DNA of 64,000 bases from Pseudomonas sp. GM79 (GCF_000282495.1 NZ_AKJE01000026.1:1-64000); one strand, 5' to 3'. Shown: positions 47,743 to 58,224, numbered from the stretch's first letter. Numbers and translations are program-made. The notes: generated from the letters alone by a model not told the origin.

Positions 47743-48330
47743 TTAGCTGGGTTTTTGCTCGGTCCATTTTGGCGGTACCGAGGGTTGCCAGGCGTCCAGT
47801 GCATCGAGCAGGGTTTGCGGCGATTCGCTCATTTGCAGCATGTCACGGTGCGCTTCGCGAACGAAGCCTTCGCCGACGATATGATCAAGAAAAGTCGTCA
47901 ACTTGCTATAGAAACCGTTCACTTCCAGCAAACCCAGCGGTTTTCCGTGATAGCCGAGCTGGCCCCAGGTCCAGACTTCGAACAGCTCTTCCAGCGTGCC
48001 CAGGCCGCCGGGCAGAGCGATGAAGGCATCGCTGAGCTCGGCCATTCGCGCCTTGCGCGCGTGCATGCCGTCCACCACTTCCAGGCGGGTCAGGCCGCTG
48101 TGGCCGATTTCCTTGTCTTTGAGGCTCTGCGGGATGATCCCGATCACTTCACCGCCGGCCGCCAGCGCGGCATCGGCAACGATCCCCATCAGCCCGACGG
48201 CGCCGCCGCCATAGACCAGGGTCAGCTTGCGCTCGGCCAATGCTCGCCCCAGGGCGACAGCCGCTTCACGATAAGCCGGGTTAGTGCCAGTGCTGGCACC
48301 GCAAAATACACAAACGGACGCTAAAGACAT
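47743..48330 (-). CDS. LOG-family protein (cytokinin riboside monophosphate phosphoribohydrolase type)
   Basis: The 195-residue Rossmann-fold protein carries the family motif [16 protein letters not shown] (about residue 106 onward) and an N-terminal GGGAVGLMG nucleotide-binding loop. LOG enzymes release the base from nucleoside 5'-monophosphates (cytokinin activation in plants, a general nucleotide hydrolase in bacteria). The start [15 protein letters not shown] fits the family. It lies close to the azurin gene, as in P. aeruginosa from memory. Confidence 0.92.
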   Translation of the reverse strand: MSLASVCVFCGASTGTNPAYREAAVALGRALAERKLTLVYGGGAVGLMGIVADAALAAGGEVIGIIPQSLKDKEIGHSGLTRLEVVDGMHARKARMAELSDAFIALPGGLGTLEELFEVWTWGQLGYHGKPLGLLEVNGFYSKLTTFLDHIVGEGFVREAHRDMLQMSESPQTLLDALDAWQPSVPPKWTEQKPS

Positions 48331-48389
48331 GCCTTACTCCATGGTCATCAGGGCCACAGAGTAAAGGCAGGCTTGCCTCGTTCCAAGGG

Positions 48390-48479
48390 TTAAACCTCGC
48401 GTTTTGGTGTTTCACAGGTGCCACTGGCGCCGCAGGCGTAGGCGGCGAGCAAACTGCACAACAAGCTGTTGAAAGGCAT
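48390..48479 (-). CDS. Candidate 29-residue peptide
   Basis: The frame reads MPFNSLLCSLLAAYACGASG and continues for 9 residues to TAA. It has a good ribosome-binding site on its strand (CTGGAGCGTCTGTC before the ATG) and a short hydrophobic N-terminus with a cysteine, like a very small lipoprotein or leader. No homologue is known to me. It lies between the LOG gene and azurin; the rest of 48331-48588 shows nothing else. Confidence 0.35.
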   Translation of the reverse strand: MPFNSLLCSLLAAYACGASGTCETPKREV

Positions 48480-48588
48480 GACAGACGCTCCAGATGAGAG
48501 ATGACGGCCCTGATGATAGGGCCGTGCCAGACGTCTGGCTGGTAGATTGTTTCGATGAGTGTCATAGCCCGAAAGTTGTATACAATTT

Positions 48589-48602
48589 TTGATTCAGGTC
48601 AT
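48589..48602 (+). promoter_or_regulatory. Possible ANR/FNR half-site upstream of azurin
   Basis: TTGAT-TCAG-GTCAT compares with the ANR consensus TTGAT-N4-ATCAA: the left half is exact, the right half matches 3 of 5. Azurin is ANR-controlled in P. aeruginosa, so the position (73 bases before the start) is plausible. Confidence 0.4.
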
Positions 48603-48674
48603 AGGAACTTGCGAAGATTTCAGGCAGTCTTCTGTCCATTAGCACTTTTGTTAACCCTGCCTTGGAGATTCACC

Positions 48675-49121
48675 ATGTTTGCCAAACTTGTTGCGGTATC
48701 CCTGCTGACACTGGCCAGCAGCCAATTGATGGCCGCCGAATGCAAGGTCACTGTCGACTCCACTGACCAGATGTCCTTCGATACCAAGGACATCACCATC
48801 GACAAGAGCTGCAAGACGTTCACCGTGGAACTGAAACATTCTGGCAGCCTGCCGAAAAACGTCATGGGTCATAACTGGGTGCTGAGCAAAGAAGCCGACA
48901 TGCAGCCGATCGCCACTGACGGCCTGTCGGCTGGCATCGACAAGAACTACCTGAAAGACGGCGATACCCGCGTCATCGCCCACACCAAAGTCATCGGCGC
49001 GAAGGAAACCGACTCGGTAACTTTCGACGTGTCGAAGCTCAATGCTGCTGAAAAATACGGTTTCTTCTGCTCGTTCCCAGGCCACATCTCGATGATGAAA
49101 GGCACTGTTACCCTGAAGTGA
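48675..49121 (+). CDS. azu: Azurin (blue copper protein)
   Basis: This periplasmic electron carrier is linked to denitrification and oxidative stress. The 148-residue precursor has a signal peptide cut after about residue 20 (LASSQLMAA then ECKVT). The type-1 copper ligands are visible: His in VMGHNW, then Cys, His and Met in [15 protein letters not shown] disulfide pair (Cys of ECKV and of KSCKTF) is present. The ATG at 48675 follows TTGGAG; the longer upstream frame lacks a signal peptide at its start. A strong terminator follows. Confidence 0.98.
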   Translation: MFAKLVAVSLLTLASSQLMAAECKVTVDSTDQMSFDTKDITIDKSCKTFTVELKHSGSLPKNVMGHNWVLSKEADMQPIATDGLSAGIDKNYLKDGDTRVIAHTKVIGAKETDSVTFDVSKLNAAEKYGFFCSFPGHISMMKGTVTLK

Positions 49122-49136
49122 TTAAATTGCGTTCAT

Positions 49137-49169
49137 AAAAAAAGCGTCCTGCGAGGGACGCTTTTTTTG
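49137..49169 (+). terminator. Rho-independent terminator of azurin
   Basis: AAAAAAAGCGTCC-TGCGA-GGGACGCTTTTTTT, symmetrical with T-run. Confidence 0.92.
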
Positions 49170-49197
49170 TGCCTGACGATAGACCGAGTCATCGTTT

Positions 49198-49290
49198 TTC
49201 GCGGGCAAGCCTCGCTCCTACAGGATTTGCGTCGTGCCCATTACCGGGGGCCGACACAAAATCTGTGGGAGCGTGGCTTGCCCGCGAAGG
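49198..49290. repeat. REPIN
   Basis: TTCGCGGGCAAGCCTCGCTC and GAGCGTGGCTTGCCCGCGAA face each other between azurin and nadE. Confidence 0.9.
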
Positions 49291-49313
49291 CGTCGGTACA
49301 GACGCCGACGTCC

Positions 49314-50141
49314 TCAAGGCGCGAACGGCATCACGCGCTTGTGATGGGTCTTTTTGTACGTGTCGCAGATGATCTTGAACGCTTCCTCGCGGACCGACTC
49401 ACCATGCAGGAAGGCGTCGATCTCGGCGTAGGTCACGCCGTGGGATGCTTCGTCCGGTTTGCCCGGTGACAGGTCTTCAAGGTCGGCGGTCGGGATTTTT
49501 TCCACCAGCGACTCCGGCGCGCCGAAGCTGCGGGCAATCGCCCGGACCTGATTTTTCACCAGGCCGCTCAGCGGTGCGAGGTCGCAGGCGCCGTCACCGA
49601 ATTTGGTGAAGAAGCCCATCACCGCTTCTGCCGCGTGATCGGTGCCGATCACCAGGCCATGAGCCGCGCCAGCGATGGTGTATTGCGCGACCATGCGCAT
49701 CCGCGCCTTGGTATTGCCCAACACGAAGTCCACCGAGACCGCGTGCTTGCCTTCGAAGGCCGCCACTTCACTGGCCAGGGATTTGACTGCAGGGCCGATG
49801 TTCACCGTGTGGCGCTCATCCGGGGCAATGAAGTCCACCGAAGCCTGGGCGTCGTGTTCATCGAACTGCGTTTCGTATGGCAGGCGCACGGCGATGAACT
49901 TGTAGTTGCTGTCCCCGGTGCGTTCGCGCAGTTCACGCATGGCACGCTGGGCAAGCAGGCCGGCGGTCAGGGAATCGACGCCACCGCTGATGCCGAGCAC
50001 CAGGGTCTTGAGCCCGGAATCGACCAGGCAGTCCTGGATGAAGGTGATCCGCCGGGCGACTTCAGCCTCAAGGGCGAGTTGGTCCGCGAAGGGCGGCTGG
50101 ACCTTGAGCTGTTCAGCAATCTCACGCTGTACGGCTTGCAT
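49314..50141 (-). CDS. nadE: Ammonia-dependent NAD synthetase
   Basis: NadE makes NAD from nicotinate adenine dinucleotide, ATP and ammonia. The 275-residue protein has the ATP-pyrophosphatase loop [13 protein letters not shown] (about residues 48-60) and the [19 protein letters not shown] segment. There is no glutaminase domain, so it is the NH3-dependent type. The ATG at 50141 ([18 protein letters not shown]) lies 4 bases after the pncB stop; a longer frame into pncB is rejected. It forms an operon with pncB. Confidence 0.97.
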   Translation of the reverse strand: MQAVQREIAEQLKVQPPFADQLALEAEVARRITFIQDCLVDSGLKTLVLGISGGVDSLTAGLLAQRAMRELRERTGDSNYKFIAVRLPYETQFDEHDAQASVDFIAPDERHTVNIGPAVKSLASEVAAFEGKHAVSVDFVLGNTKARMRMVAQYTIAGAAHGLVIGTDHAAEAVMGFFTKFGDGACDLAPLSGLVKNQVRAIARSFGAPESLVEKIPTADLEDLSPGKPDEASHGVTYAEIDAFLHGESVREEAFKIICDTYKKTHHKRVMPFAP

Positions 50142-50145
50142 GAAT

Positions 50146-51372
50146 TCACTCCTTGCTTGATGTACTGGAAAGGGTGGCAGGTACTTGGAAAACATGTCGC
50201 AAGTAGGCGACGAAATTCGGGTCTTTGCAGTGAGTCTTGCCAGGCTCATCAGAAATCTTGGCCACCGGCTGGCCGTTGCAGGCCGTCATTTTAAGCACGA
50301 TGCTCATCGGTTCGACACCCGCAATGTCACACGTCAGGTTGGTGCCGATACCGAAGCTGACATTGATCCGACCGCGCAATGCCCGAAAAATCTCCAGAGA
50401 TTTGGGTAGCGTCAGGCTGTCGGAAAACACCAGGGTTTTGCTCATCGGGTCGATGCCAAGCTTGTGGTAGTGGGCAATGGCTTTTTCCGCCCACTGTACC
50501 GGGTCACCGGAGTCGTGGCGCAAGCCGTCGAAGAGCTTGGCAAAGAACAGGTCGAAATCGTTGAGGAAGGCATCGGAGGTGATGCAGTCGGTCAAGGCGA
50601 TCCCCAGCAAACCCCGGTATTCGCGGACCCAACAGTCGAGGGCGGCAATCTGGCTGTCGATCAGCCGTGGACCGAGTTGCTGGTGGGCCATGATCCATTC
50701 GTGAGCCATGGTGCCCAGCGGCTTCATGTCCAGCTCCCGGGACAGGTGCACGTTGCTGGTACCGACGAAGCGACCGGGGAAGTCATGCTTGAGCACGTTC
50801 ACCACTTCTTCCTGTACACGGTACGAAAAGCGACGGCGGGTGCCGAAATCGGCTACCTGCAACTCGGACAATTCGTCCGCGCTGGCGTTGGCGCTCAGCC
50901 AGTCGAACTTGCGATAGAGCTGTTCACGGGCCTGCTCCAGAATGATTTCCCGGTAGCGATAACGGTTGCGTACTTCGCTGACCATGGCCAGTAGCGGCAC
51001 TTCGAAAAGAATCACGTGCAGCCACGGCCCGCGCAGACGGATGAACAACTCGCCGTTTTCAATGCCGGTATGGATATAGCGAAGATTGAAACGGAACAGA
51101 CCGAGAAAACGCAGGAAGTCCGGTTTCAGGAAGCTGATGCGCTCCAGGAAACTCAATTGATCGGCACTCAGGCTCAACTCAGCCAGGCGCTCAATCTGGA
51201 AACGGATCTCCGCCAGGTATGGGCGCAGATCCTCACTGTTACGGCAACGAAACTCCCATTCGACTTCCACGTTCGGGTAGTTGTGCAGCACCGCCTGCAT
51301 CATCGTCAGTTTGTAGAAGTCGGTGTCGAGCAGGTTCTGCACGATGCGATCGGCAAACACACTCTCGCTCAT
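50146..51372 (-). CDS. pncB: Nicotinate phosphoribosyltransferase
   Basis: PncB converts nicotinate and PRPP to nicotinate mononucleotide in NAD salvage (Preiss-Handler pathway). The 408-residue protein starts [20 protein letters not shown] and has the family [10 protein letters not shown] and [10 protein letters not shown] segments around the active site, with [11 protein letters not shown] towards the C-terminus. It is first in the operon with nadE, so the two genes supply successive parts of the same route (with nadD elsewhere). Confidence 0.97.
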   Translation of the reverse strand: MSESVFADRIVQNLLDTDFYKLTMMQAVLHNYPNVEVEWEFRCRNSEDLRPYLAEIRFQIERLAELSLSADQLSFLERISFLKPDFLRFLGLFRFNLRYIHTGIENGELFIRLRGPWLHVILFEVPLLAMVSEVRNRYRYREIILEQAREQLYRKFDWLSANASADELSELQVADFGTRRRFSYRVQEEVVNVLKHDFPGRFVGTSNVHLSRELDMKPLGTMAHEWIMAHQQLGPRLIDSQIAALDCWVREYRGLLGIALTDCITSDAFLNDFDLFFAKLFDGLRHDSGDPVQWAEKAIAHYHKLGIDPMSKTLVFSDSLTLPKSLEIFRALRGRINVSFGIGTNLTCDIAGVEPMSIVLKMTACNGQPVAKISDEPGKTHCKDPNFVAYLRHVFQVPATLSSTSSKE

Positions 51373-51495
51373 AACGGGGTTCTCCAGGCTGGCCGCGGCC
51401 CGTGGCAGCGACGTTGCAGCTGTTTCAATGAATGGGGCTAGTGGCGCATATCAGCGGTGAGGATTGCCAGCGATTTTTTAGATCTCAGCAGATCC

Positions 51496-51588
51496 CTGTG
51501 GGAGCGGGCTTGCTCGCGAAAGCGTAATGCCAGTCAACATTGATGTTGAATGTGCCGGCCCCTTCGCGAGCAAGCCCCCTCCCACAGG
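51496..51588. repeat. REPIN
   Basis: CTGTGGGAGCGGGCTTGCTC and GAGCAAGCCCCCTCCCACAG flank a centre with TCAACATTGATGTTGAATGT, between pncB and the LysR gene. Confidence 0.92.
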
Positions 51589-51602
51589 TATTGGGTGCAA
51601 CC

Positions 51603-52514
51603 CTAAATTTGCGGTATGTCTGGATTATCGATCTGCTCCAGCATCCACTTCACAAAATCCCGCACCTTGGGCACTTCCGCCGAATGCTCCGGATACGCCA
51701 GGTAATAGGCGTCGGTGCTGGGCATCGCATGCTTCCAGGGAATGACCAGTTTGCCGTCGGCCAATTCCTCTTCCACCAGAAACTTCGGCAGCAGCGCCAC
51801 GCCGCAGCCGACCTGCGCGGCGCGGATGCACATGTAGAAGGTTTCGAAACGCGGGCCGTGGTAGCTGTGTTCGGTGTGGTAGCCCTGACTGTCGAACCAG
51901 TCGTGCCAGGCTTGAGGCCGGGAAGCGTTTTGCAGCAGGACCAGGTCGGTGAGTTGCGTAGGGTCGGTGAACGGCGTATTCGGCAGGCTGCCCGGTGCGC
52001 AGACCGGCACCAGTTCCTCGCCGAACAGCTTCAGGCATTCGGTGCCGGGTCGAGAGCCCTGGCCAAAGTAGAACGCCAGGTCGCTGCGACCTTGTAGCAG
52101 ATCATCCGCTTCCTGTTCGCTGCACAGGTCCAGATGGATGGAGGGATGGCGCAGGCGCCAGCCTTTCAGGCGCGGCACCAGCCAGCGTGCACCGAAGGTC
52201 GGAGGTGTCGAGACGCGCAAGACTTCGGTATCACCGCCGTAGGAGCGCAGGTAATGGGTCGACATTTCGACTTGGGTGAGAATTTTTCGCACTTCCACCA
52301 AGTACAAATCGCCGGCGGGGGTCATTTGCAGGCGTCGGCGCACCCGGCGGAACAACAAGTGTTGCAACAACTCTTCGAGTTGCGCGACCTGTTTGCTCAC
52401 GGCGCTCTGCGTCAGGTTCAGCTCTTCGGCGGCACGGGTGAAGCTCAAATGCCGGGTCACGGCCTCGAAGCACTGCAACGCGGTGATCGACGGCAAGTAG
52501 CGTTTATTCAGCAT
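51603..52514 (-). CDS. LysR-family regulator, divergent from amaB
   Basis: The 303-residue regulator has an N-terminal winged helix-turn-helix (RYLPSITALQCFEAVTRHLS, then LNLTQSAVSKQVAQLE) and a substrate-binding co-inducer domain (about 95-295). It is transcribed away from amaB with a 185-base divergent region (52515-52699), the normal place for LysR operators. From synteny with other pseudomonads it probably controls the amaBA lysine/pipecolate genes; the inducer is unknown. No exact T-N11-A site was singled out. Confidence 0.9.
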   Translation of the reverse strand: MLNKRYLPSITALQCFEAVTRHLSFTRAAEELNLTQSAVSKQVAQLEELLQHLLFRRVRRRLQMTPAGDLYLVEVRKILTQVEMSTHYLRSYGGDTEVLRVSTPPTFGARWLVPRLKGWRLRHPSIHLDLCSEQEADDLLQGRSDLAFYFGQGSRPGTECLKLFGEELVPVCAPGSLPNTPFTDPTQLTDLVLLQNASRPQAWHDWFDSQGYHTEHSYHGPRFETFYMCIRAAQVGCGVALLPKFLVEEELADGKLVIPWKHAMPSTDAYYLAYPEHSAEVPKVRDFVKWMLEQIDNPDIPQI

Positions 52515-52699
52515 GGGTGGTCCTTTTTCTTGTTTCTCTGTGCTCTTTTTTTACCGGCAGATTCGCAGCATGAATAAACGGAATGATATCTCTCTTAAAG
52601 GTCGTTTGTTGGGTAACCTCCGGGGAGCTAAAACTACAGGTCTGATCAGCCGAATAAATCCGGCTGCACGTTTTCTGTTTTTTGCTTGAGGAGTGACCC

Positions 52700-54190
52700 A
52701 TGGTTGCCGCATTGCTTGATCGTCTTGGTGTGAACCCGGCCCTGTACCAGAACGGCAAAGTGCCGGTGCATTCGCCTGTCGATGGCAGCCGTATCGCTGC
52801 CGTGAACTGGGAAGGCGCCGCTGAAGTCGAGCAGCACATCAGTCGCGCAGATCATGCGTTCGAACTGTGGCGCAAGGTTCCGGCGCCGCGCCGTGGCGAA
52901 TTGGTGCGCCAATTGGGCGACATCTTGCGCGAGTACAAGGCCGACCTCGGTGAGCTGGTTTCCTGGGAAGCTGGCAAGATCACTCAGGAAGGGTTGGGTG
53001 AAGTTCAGGAAATGATCGACATCTGCGACTTCGCGGTCGGTCTGTCCCGTCAGCTGTACGGTTTGACCATCGCCTCCGAGCGTCCTGGCCACCATATGCG
53101 CGAAACCTGGCACCCGCTGGGCATCGTTGGCGTGATCAGTGCGTTCAACTTCCCGGTCGCCGTTTGGGCCTGGAATGCCACGCTGGCGCTGGTCTGCGGT
53201 AACCCGGTGATCTGGAAACCGTCGGAGAAAACCCCGCTGACCGCGTTGGCCTGCCAGGCGTTGTTCGACCGCGTCCTGAAAAATTTCAGCGACGCACCAC
53301 CGCACCTGAGCCAAGTGATTATCGGCGGCCGTGATGCCGGCGAAGCGCTGGTCGATGACCCACGTGTCGCGCTGGTCAGCGCCACCGGCAGCACCCGCAT
53401 GGGCCGCGAAGTGGCGCCGAAAATCGCGGCACGTTTCGCGCGTAGCATTCTGGAGCTGGGCGGCAACAACGCGATGATCCTCGGCCCAAGCGCCGATCTG
53501 GACATGGCCGTACGGGCGATTCTGTTCAGCGCCGTCGGCACCGCCGGTCAGCGTTGCACCACGTTGCGTCGCCTGATCGCCCATGAATCGGTGAAGGAGG
53601 AAATCGTCACCCGCCTCAAAGCCGCTTACTCCAAGGTGCGCATCGGCCATCCGCTGGAAGGCAATCTGGTTGGTCCGCTGATCGACAAACACAGCTTCGA
53701 AAACATGCAGGACGCGCTGGAACAGGCCTTGAGCGAAGGCGGCCGGGTGTTCGGCGGCGAGCGTCAGCTGGAAGACAAATTCCCCAACGCTTACTACGTT
53801 TCGCCAGCCATCGTTGAAATGCCGGAGCAGAGCGATGTGGTGTGCAGCGAAACCTTCGCGCCGATTCTGTACGTGATCGGTTACAACGATTTCGAAGAGG
53901 CATTGCGCCTGAACAACGCCGTGCCACAAGGCCTGTCGTCGTGCATCTTCACCACCGACGTACGTGAAGCCGAGCGGTTCATGTCGGCGGTGGGCAGCGA
54001 TTGCGGGATCGCCAACGTCAACATCGGCCCGAGCGGCGCGGAGATTGGCGGTGCGTTTGGCGGCGAGAAGGAGACGGGCGGTGGTCGTGAGTCCGGTTCG
54101 GATGCATGGCGCGGCTACATGCGCCGTCAGACCAATACCGTTAACTATTCGCTGGAGTTGCCGTTGGCTCAGGGGATTACGTTCGACTGA
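52700..54190 (+). CDS. amaB: Piperideine-6-carboxylate dehydrogenase (aldehyde dehydrogenase 7 type)
   Basis: AmaB oxidises aminoadipate semialdehyde (in equilibrium with piperideine-6-carboxylate) to 2-aminoadipate in lysine breakdown. The 496-residue NAD-dependent aldehyde dehydrogenase carries catalytic Cys286 (TAGQRCTTLRR), the glutamate in LELGGNNA, and VIGVISAFNFPVAVW-type coenzyme contacts. It has the antiquitin (ALDH7) signature residues GGRESGSDAWRGYMRR near the end. AGGAG lies before the ATG. amaA follows 165 bases later, with a REPIN between. Confidence 0.94.
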   Translation: MVAALLDRLGVNPALYQNGKVPVHSPVDGSRIAAVNWEGAAEVEQHISRADHAFELWRKVPAPRRGELVRQLGDILREYKADLGELVSWEAGKITQEGLGEVQEMIDICDFAVGLSRQLYGLTIASERPGHHMRETWHPLGIVGVISAFNFPVAVWAWNATLALVCGNPVIWKPSEKTPLTALACQALFDRVLKNFSDAPPHLSQVIIGGRDAGEALVDDPRVALVSATGSTRMGREVAPKIAARFARSILELGGNNAMILGPSADLDMAVRAILFSAVGTAGQRCTTLRRLIAHESVKEEIVTRLKAAYSKVRIGHPLEGNLVGPLIDKHSFENMQDALEQALSEGGRVFGGERQLEDKFPNAYYVSPAIVEMPEQSDVVCSETFAPILYVIGYNDFEEALRLNNAVPQGLSSCIFTTDVREAERFMSAVGSDCGIANVNIGPSGAEIGGAFGGEKETGGGRESGSDAWRGYMRRQTNTVNYSLELPLAQGITFD

Positions 54191-54225
54191 GATGAGCTCA
54201 GATCTTTGATCCAATGAAAATCCAA

Positions 54226-54315
54226 TGTGGGAGCGGGCTTGCTCGCGAAAGCGGTCTTTCAGTCACATAGATACTGAATACACGGACGCCTTCGCGAGCA
54301 AGCCCGCTCCCACAT
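54226..54315. repeat. REPIN between amaB and amaA
   Basis: TGTGGGAGCGGGCTTGCTCG and CGAGCAAGCCCGCTCCCACA are inserted between two genes of one pathway that read in the same direction. Confidence 0.92.
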
Positions 54316-54354
54316 TGAATGGTGTGTTGGTTAGGTTTCTGTTGGAGTCTGGCA

Positions 54355-55638
54355 ATGCCGTTACGCGAAGAGTGTCTGTGGGAAAAACTGACGCCGCAAA
54401 GGCCCGACAACGCGGCCCTCAAGGGCGAGGTGACGGTGGATGTCTGCGTCATCGGTGCCGGTTTCACCGGTTTGTCGGCGGCGGTGCATCTGCTGGAACA
54501 AGGTAAAAGTGTCTGTGTGCTGGAAGCGCATCGCGCCGGTCATGGCGGTTCGGGGCGTAACGTCGGGCTGGTCAACGCCGGGATGTGGATTGCACCGGAT
54601 GAAATCGAAGCCGGTTTCGGCGAGGCGGTCGGCAGTCAGCTCAACCGCATGCTGGGTGCGGCGCCATCGCTGGTATTCAGCCTGGTCGATAAATACAACA
54701 TCGATTGCCAGTTACGCCGCGAAGGCACGCTGCACATGGCGCACAACGCGCGTGGCGAAGCGGATCTGCGCAGTCGCGAAGAACAATGGAAACGTCGTGG
54801 TGCACCGGTGGAACTGTTAACCGGTCAAGCCTGCGAACAAGCCACCGGCACAAAAAAGATCGCCGCCGCCTTGCTCGATCGGCGCGCCGGCACGATTAAC
54901 CCGATGGCTTACACCACGGGGCTGGCCAACGCGGCCATCAGCCTCGGCGGTCAGCTGTTCGATCATTCCCCGGTCACCCGACTCGAACGTCAGGGCCAGC
55001 GTTGGTCGGTACAAACCGCCCAGGGGTCGGTGCTGGCCGAGCAGGTGGTCATCGCCTCCAACGCCTATACCGAAGGTGACTGGACGGAGCTGCGGCGCAA
55101 TTTCTTCCCCGGTTATTACTATCAAGTGGCCTCGGTGCCGCTGACTGAAGACGCCGCGCAGCAGATTCTGCCCGGCGGCCAGGGTTCCTGGGATACCCGA
55201 CAAGTGCTCAGCAGCATCCGTCGCGATGCCGAAGGGCGTTTGTTACTCGGCAGTCTCGGTAATGGCAACCAGAAACCGACCTGGTTCCTGAAAGCCTGGG
55301 CCGACCGGGTTCAGCAGCATTACTTTCCGTACTTGAAGCCGGTGGAGTGGGAGTGCACCTGGACCGGTTGTATCGCCTTCACTCCCGATCATTTGATGCG
55401 CCTGTTTGAGCCTGCACCGGGTCTGGTGGCCGTCACCGGCTACAACGGGCGAGGCGTGACCACCGGTACAGTCGTCGGCAAAGCCTTTGCCGATTATTTG
55501 TGTAATGGAAATCCTCAGGCCTTGCCGATTCCTTTCGCGCCCATGCAGCCATTGGCGGGTGTGGGGCTGCGAAGCTGCCTGTATGAGGCTGGATTTTCGC
55601 TGTATCACGCGGGCCAGTGCCTGCGGATCGTCATCTGA
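54355..55638 (+). CDS. amaA: L-pipecolate oxidase (FAD-dependent)
   Basis: AmaA oxidises L-pipecolate to piperideine-6-carboxylate, the substrate of AmaB. The 427-residue protein is of the DAO/GlpO fold. Its FAD-binding N-terminus is VCVIGAGFTGLSAAVHLLEQ, followed by an acidic residue in VLEA, then GHGGSGRNVGLVNAGMW and a C-terminal GYNGRGVTTGT segment. The ATG at 54355 (MPLREECLWEKL) follows GTTGGAG. With the upstream amaB and LysR genes it forms the pipecolate branch of D-lysine catabolism, as in P. putida. Confidence 0.92.
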   Translation: MPLREECLWEKLTPQRPDNAALKGEVTVDVCVIGAGFTGLSAAVHLLEQGKSVCVLEAHRAGHGGSGRNVGLVNAGMWIAPDEIEAGFGEAVGSQLNRMLGAAPSLVFSLVDKYNIDCQLRREGTLHMAHNARGEADLRSREEQWKRRGAPVELLTGQACEQATGTKKIAAALLDRRAGTINPMAYTTGLANAAISLGGQLFDHSPVTRLERQGQRWSVQTAQGSVLAEQVVIASNAYTEGDWTELRRNFFPGYYYQVASVPLTEDAAQQILPGGQGSWDTRQVLSSIRRDAEGRLLLGSLGNGNQKPTWFLKAWADRVQQHYFPYLKPVEWECTWTGCIAFTPDHLMRLFEPAPGLVAVTGYNGRGVTTGTVVGKAFADYLCNGNPQALPIPFAPMQPLAGVGLRSCLYEAGFSLYHAGQCLRIVI

Positions 55639-55930
55639 TTGTTGAAATATGTTGCTGGAAGCGGCGCTTTTCAGCGAAGCGGCTAGCCTGTAATGGTGCG
55701 GGTTGTAGCAGTCCCCGCACCAGCAGTGTGCAGTTCGGTGACGCGGGCTGTTACAGGCTGGTTGCACATCGTTTGGCGCTGCGGTTGCAATGATGGCGCG
55801 TGCGGGTTGCGCCTTTAAAAATAAATGGTTTCACCTCCCGCGGTTTAGACGGTTGCACGCCCAATGAAAATGGGCCCGAAACAGTCGAAAAAACAATAAG
55901 GCAGCGACTTTTCCCAGAATAAAAAACCGA
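55639..55930. other. Gene-free stretch upstream of the liv-like operon
   Basis: No gene is seen. It contains an inverted repeat TGGTGCGGG-N11-CCCGCACCA at 55694-55722, which could end amaA or bind a regulator, and a second one GCCCA-ATGAAAA-TGGGC near 55859-55875. The 3' part is AT-rich. A sigma-54 promoter follows at 55931, so enhancer-binding-protein sites are expected in this stretch, but none is certain. Confidence 0.55.
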
Positions 55931-55946
55931 TGGCACGGCCCTTGCT
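55931..55946 (+). promoter_or_regulatory. Sigma-54 promoter of the liv-like operon
   Basis: TGGCACG-GCCC-TTGCT matches the -24/-12 consensus TGGCACG-N4-TTGCW at every defined base. It lies 56 bases before the start of the binding-protein gene. Transcription should need RpoN and an activator such as NtrC. Confidence 0.88.
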
Positions 55947-56002
55947 CTGAGCATTCAGTGAAGTCGCAGTGCCAACTAAAAAAAACCTTGGAGCACCACC
56001 TC

Positions 56003-57136
56003 ATGTCCCAGACGTTTTACAAGAAAGGCTTTCTGGCCCTCGCAGTGGCAACTGCGTTGGGTGTTTCTGCGTTTGCTCAGGCTGACATCAAGATCGGCGT
56101 AGCGGGTCCAATGACGGGCGCCAACGCGGCATTTGGCGAGCAGTACATGAAGGGTGCGCAGGCAGCGGCTGATGCAGTCAACGCCGCTGGCGGTGTCAAC
56201 GGGGAAAAAATCGTACTGGTCAAAGGCGATGACGCCTGCGAACCGAAACAGGCTGTGACGGTCGCCAAGGACCTGACCAACCAGAAAGTCGCTGGCGTAG
56301 TCGGTCACTTCTGCTCCTCGTCGACCATCCCGGCCTCCGAGATCTACGACGAAGCGGGCATCATCGCGATCACTCCAGGTTCCACTAACCCGGCTGTCAC
56401 CGAACGCGGTCTGAGCGCCATGTTCCGTATGTGCGGGCGTGACGACCAGCAAGGCATCGTCGCCGGCGACTATATCGTTGACGTGCTCAAGGGTAAGAAA
56501 GTGGTGGTCTTGCACGACAAGGACACCTACGGTCAAGGTCTGGCGGATGCTACCAAGGCCCAGCTGGAGAAACGCGGCGTGAAGCCGGTGCTGTATGAAG
56601 GCCTGACCCGTGGCGAAAAAGATTTCAGCACCATCGTCACCAAAATCCGCGGCGCTGGCGCCGACGTCGTTTACTTCGGTGGCCTGCACCCGGAAGCCGG
56701 TCCTCTGGTTCGTCAACTGCGTGAGCAAGGCCTCAAGGACGTCAAGTTCATGTCCGACGACGGCATCGTAACCGACGAGCTGGTGACCACCGCTGGCGGT
56801 CCGCAATTCGTCGACGGCGTGCTGATGACCTTTGGCGCCGACCCACGCCTGCTGCCAGACAGCAAGACCGTGGTGGACGATTTCCGCAAGAAAGGCACCG
56901 AGCCTGAAGGCTACACCCTGTACGCCTATGCTTCGGTCCAGACCCTGGCTGCAGCCTTCAACGGCGCCAAGTCCAACAAGGGCGAAGAAGCGGCTGCATG
57001 GCTGAAGAAGAACCCGGTCAAGACCGTCATGGGCGAGAAGACCTGGGACAGCAAGGGCGACCTGAAAATCTCCGACTACGTGGTTTACCAGTGGGACAAG
57101 GATGGCAAATACCACCAGCTGGAAAAACAGAAGTGA
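56003..57136 (+). CDS. livK: Branched-chain amino-acid ABC transporter, periplasmic binding protein
   Basis: The 377-residue LivJ/LivK/BraC-type protein has a signal peptide (FLALAVATALGVSAFAQA then DIKIGVAG). The two-lobed periplasmic-binding fold has GDDACEPKQAVTVAKDL and VVGHFCSSSTIPASEIY, with the conserved disulfide-forming cysteines of the family. It is first in a five-gene operon. By synteny this is probably the second BraC-like system of Pseudomonas, so specificity may differ from leucine/isoleucine/valine. The ATG at 56003 follows TTGGAG. The downstream hairpin fits high expression of the binding protein relative to the permease. Confidence 0.93.
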   Translation: MSQTFYKKGFLALAVATALGVSAFAQADIKIGVAGPMTGANAAFGEQYMKGAQAAADAVNAAGGVNGEKIVLVKGDDACEPKQAVTVAKDLTNQKVAGVVGHFCSSSTIPASEIYDEAGIIAITPGSTNPAVTERGLSAMFRMCGRDDQQGIVAGDYIVDVLKGKKVVVLHDKDTYGQGLADATKAQLEKRGVKPVLYEGLTRGEKDFSTIVTKIRGAGADVVYFGGLHPEAGPLVRQLREQGLKDVKFMSDDGIVTDELVTTAGGPQFVDGVLMTFGADPRLLPDSKTVVDDFRKKGTEPEGYTLYAYASVQTLAAAFNGAKSNKGEEAAAWLKKNPVKTVMGEKTWDSKGDLKISDYVVYQWDKDGKYHQLEKQK

Positions 57137-57147
57137 TATGACTTGCT

Positions 57148-57178
57148 GATTGCCCGGCGCCTTGTGCGCCGGGCAATC
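57148..57178 (+). terminator. Perfect hairpin between binding protein and permease genes
   Basis: GATTGCCCGGCGC-CTTGT-GCGCCGGGCAATC has 13-bp perfect arms. No T-run follows. It probably stabilises the 3' end of the binding-protein mRNA or causes partial termination before livH. The rest of 57179-57306 has no gene. Confidence 0.75.
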
Positions 57179-57306
57179 AAAAAACATGTCCGTGCAGTAC
57201 CTGTCTTTTCTCGTAGAGCTGCATATCACCGTGTTGCGTCGGCGGCTGAACCCCGGTCCGGCGCACCCGGTTTTTGTGCAGTCTCTCAAATGCGTGAGAT
57301 TGCGTT

Positions 57307-58221
<915 letters not shown>

Positions 58222-58224
58222 GCG

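Noticed and set aside
52646..54214. 522-codon minus-strand frame opposite amaB
   Set aside because: Antisense shadow of an aldehyde dehydrogenase with intact catalytic residues.
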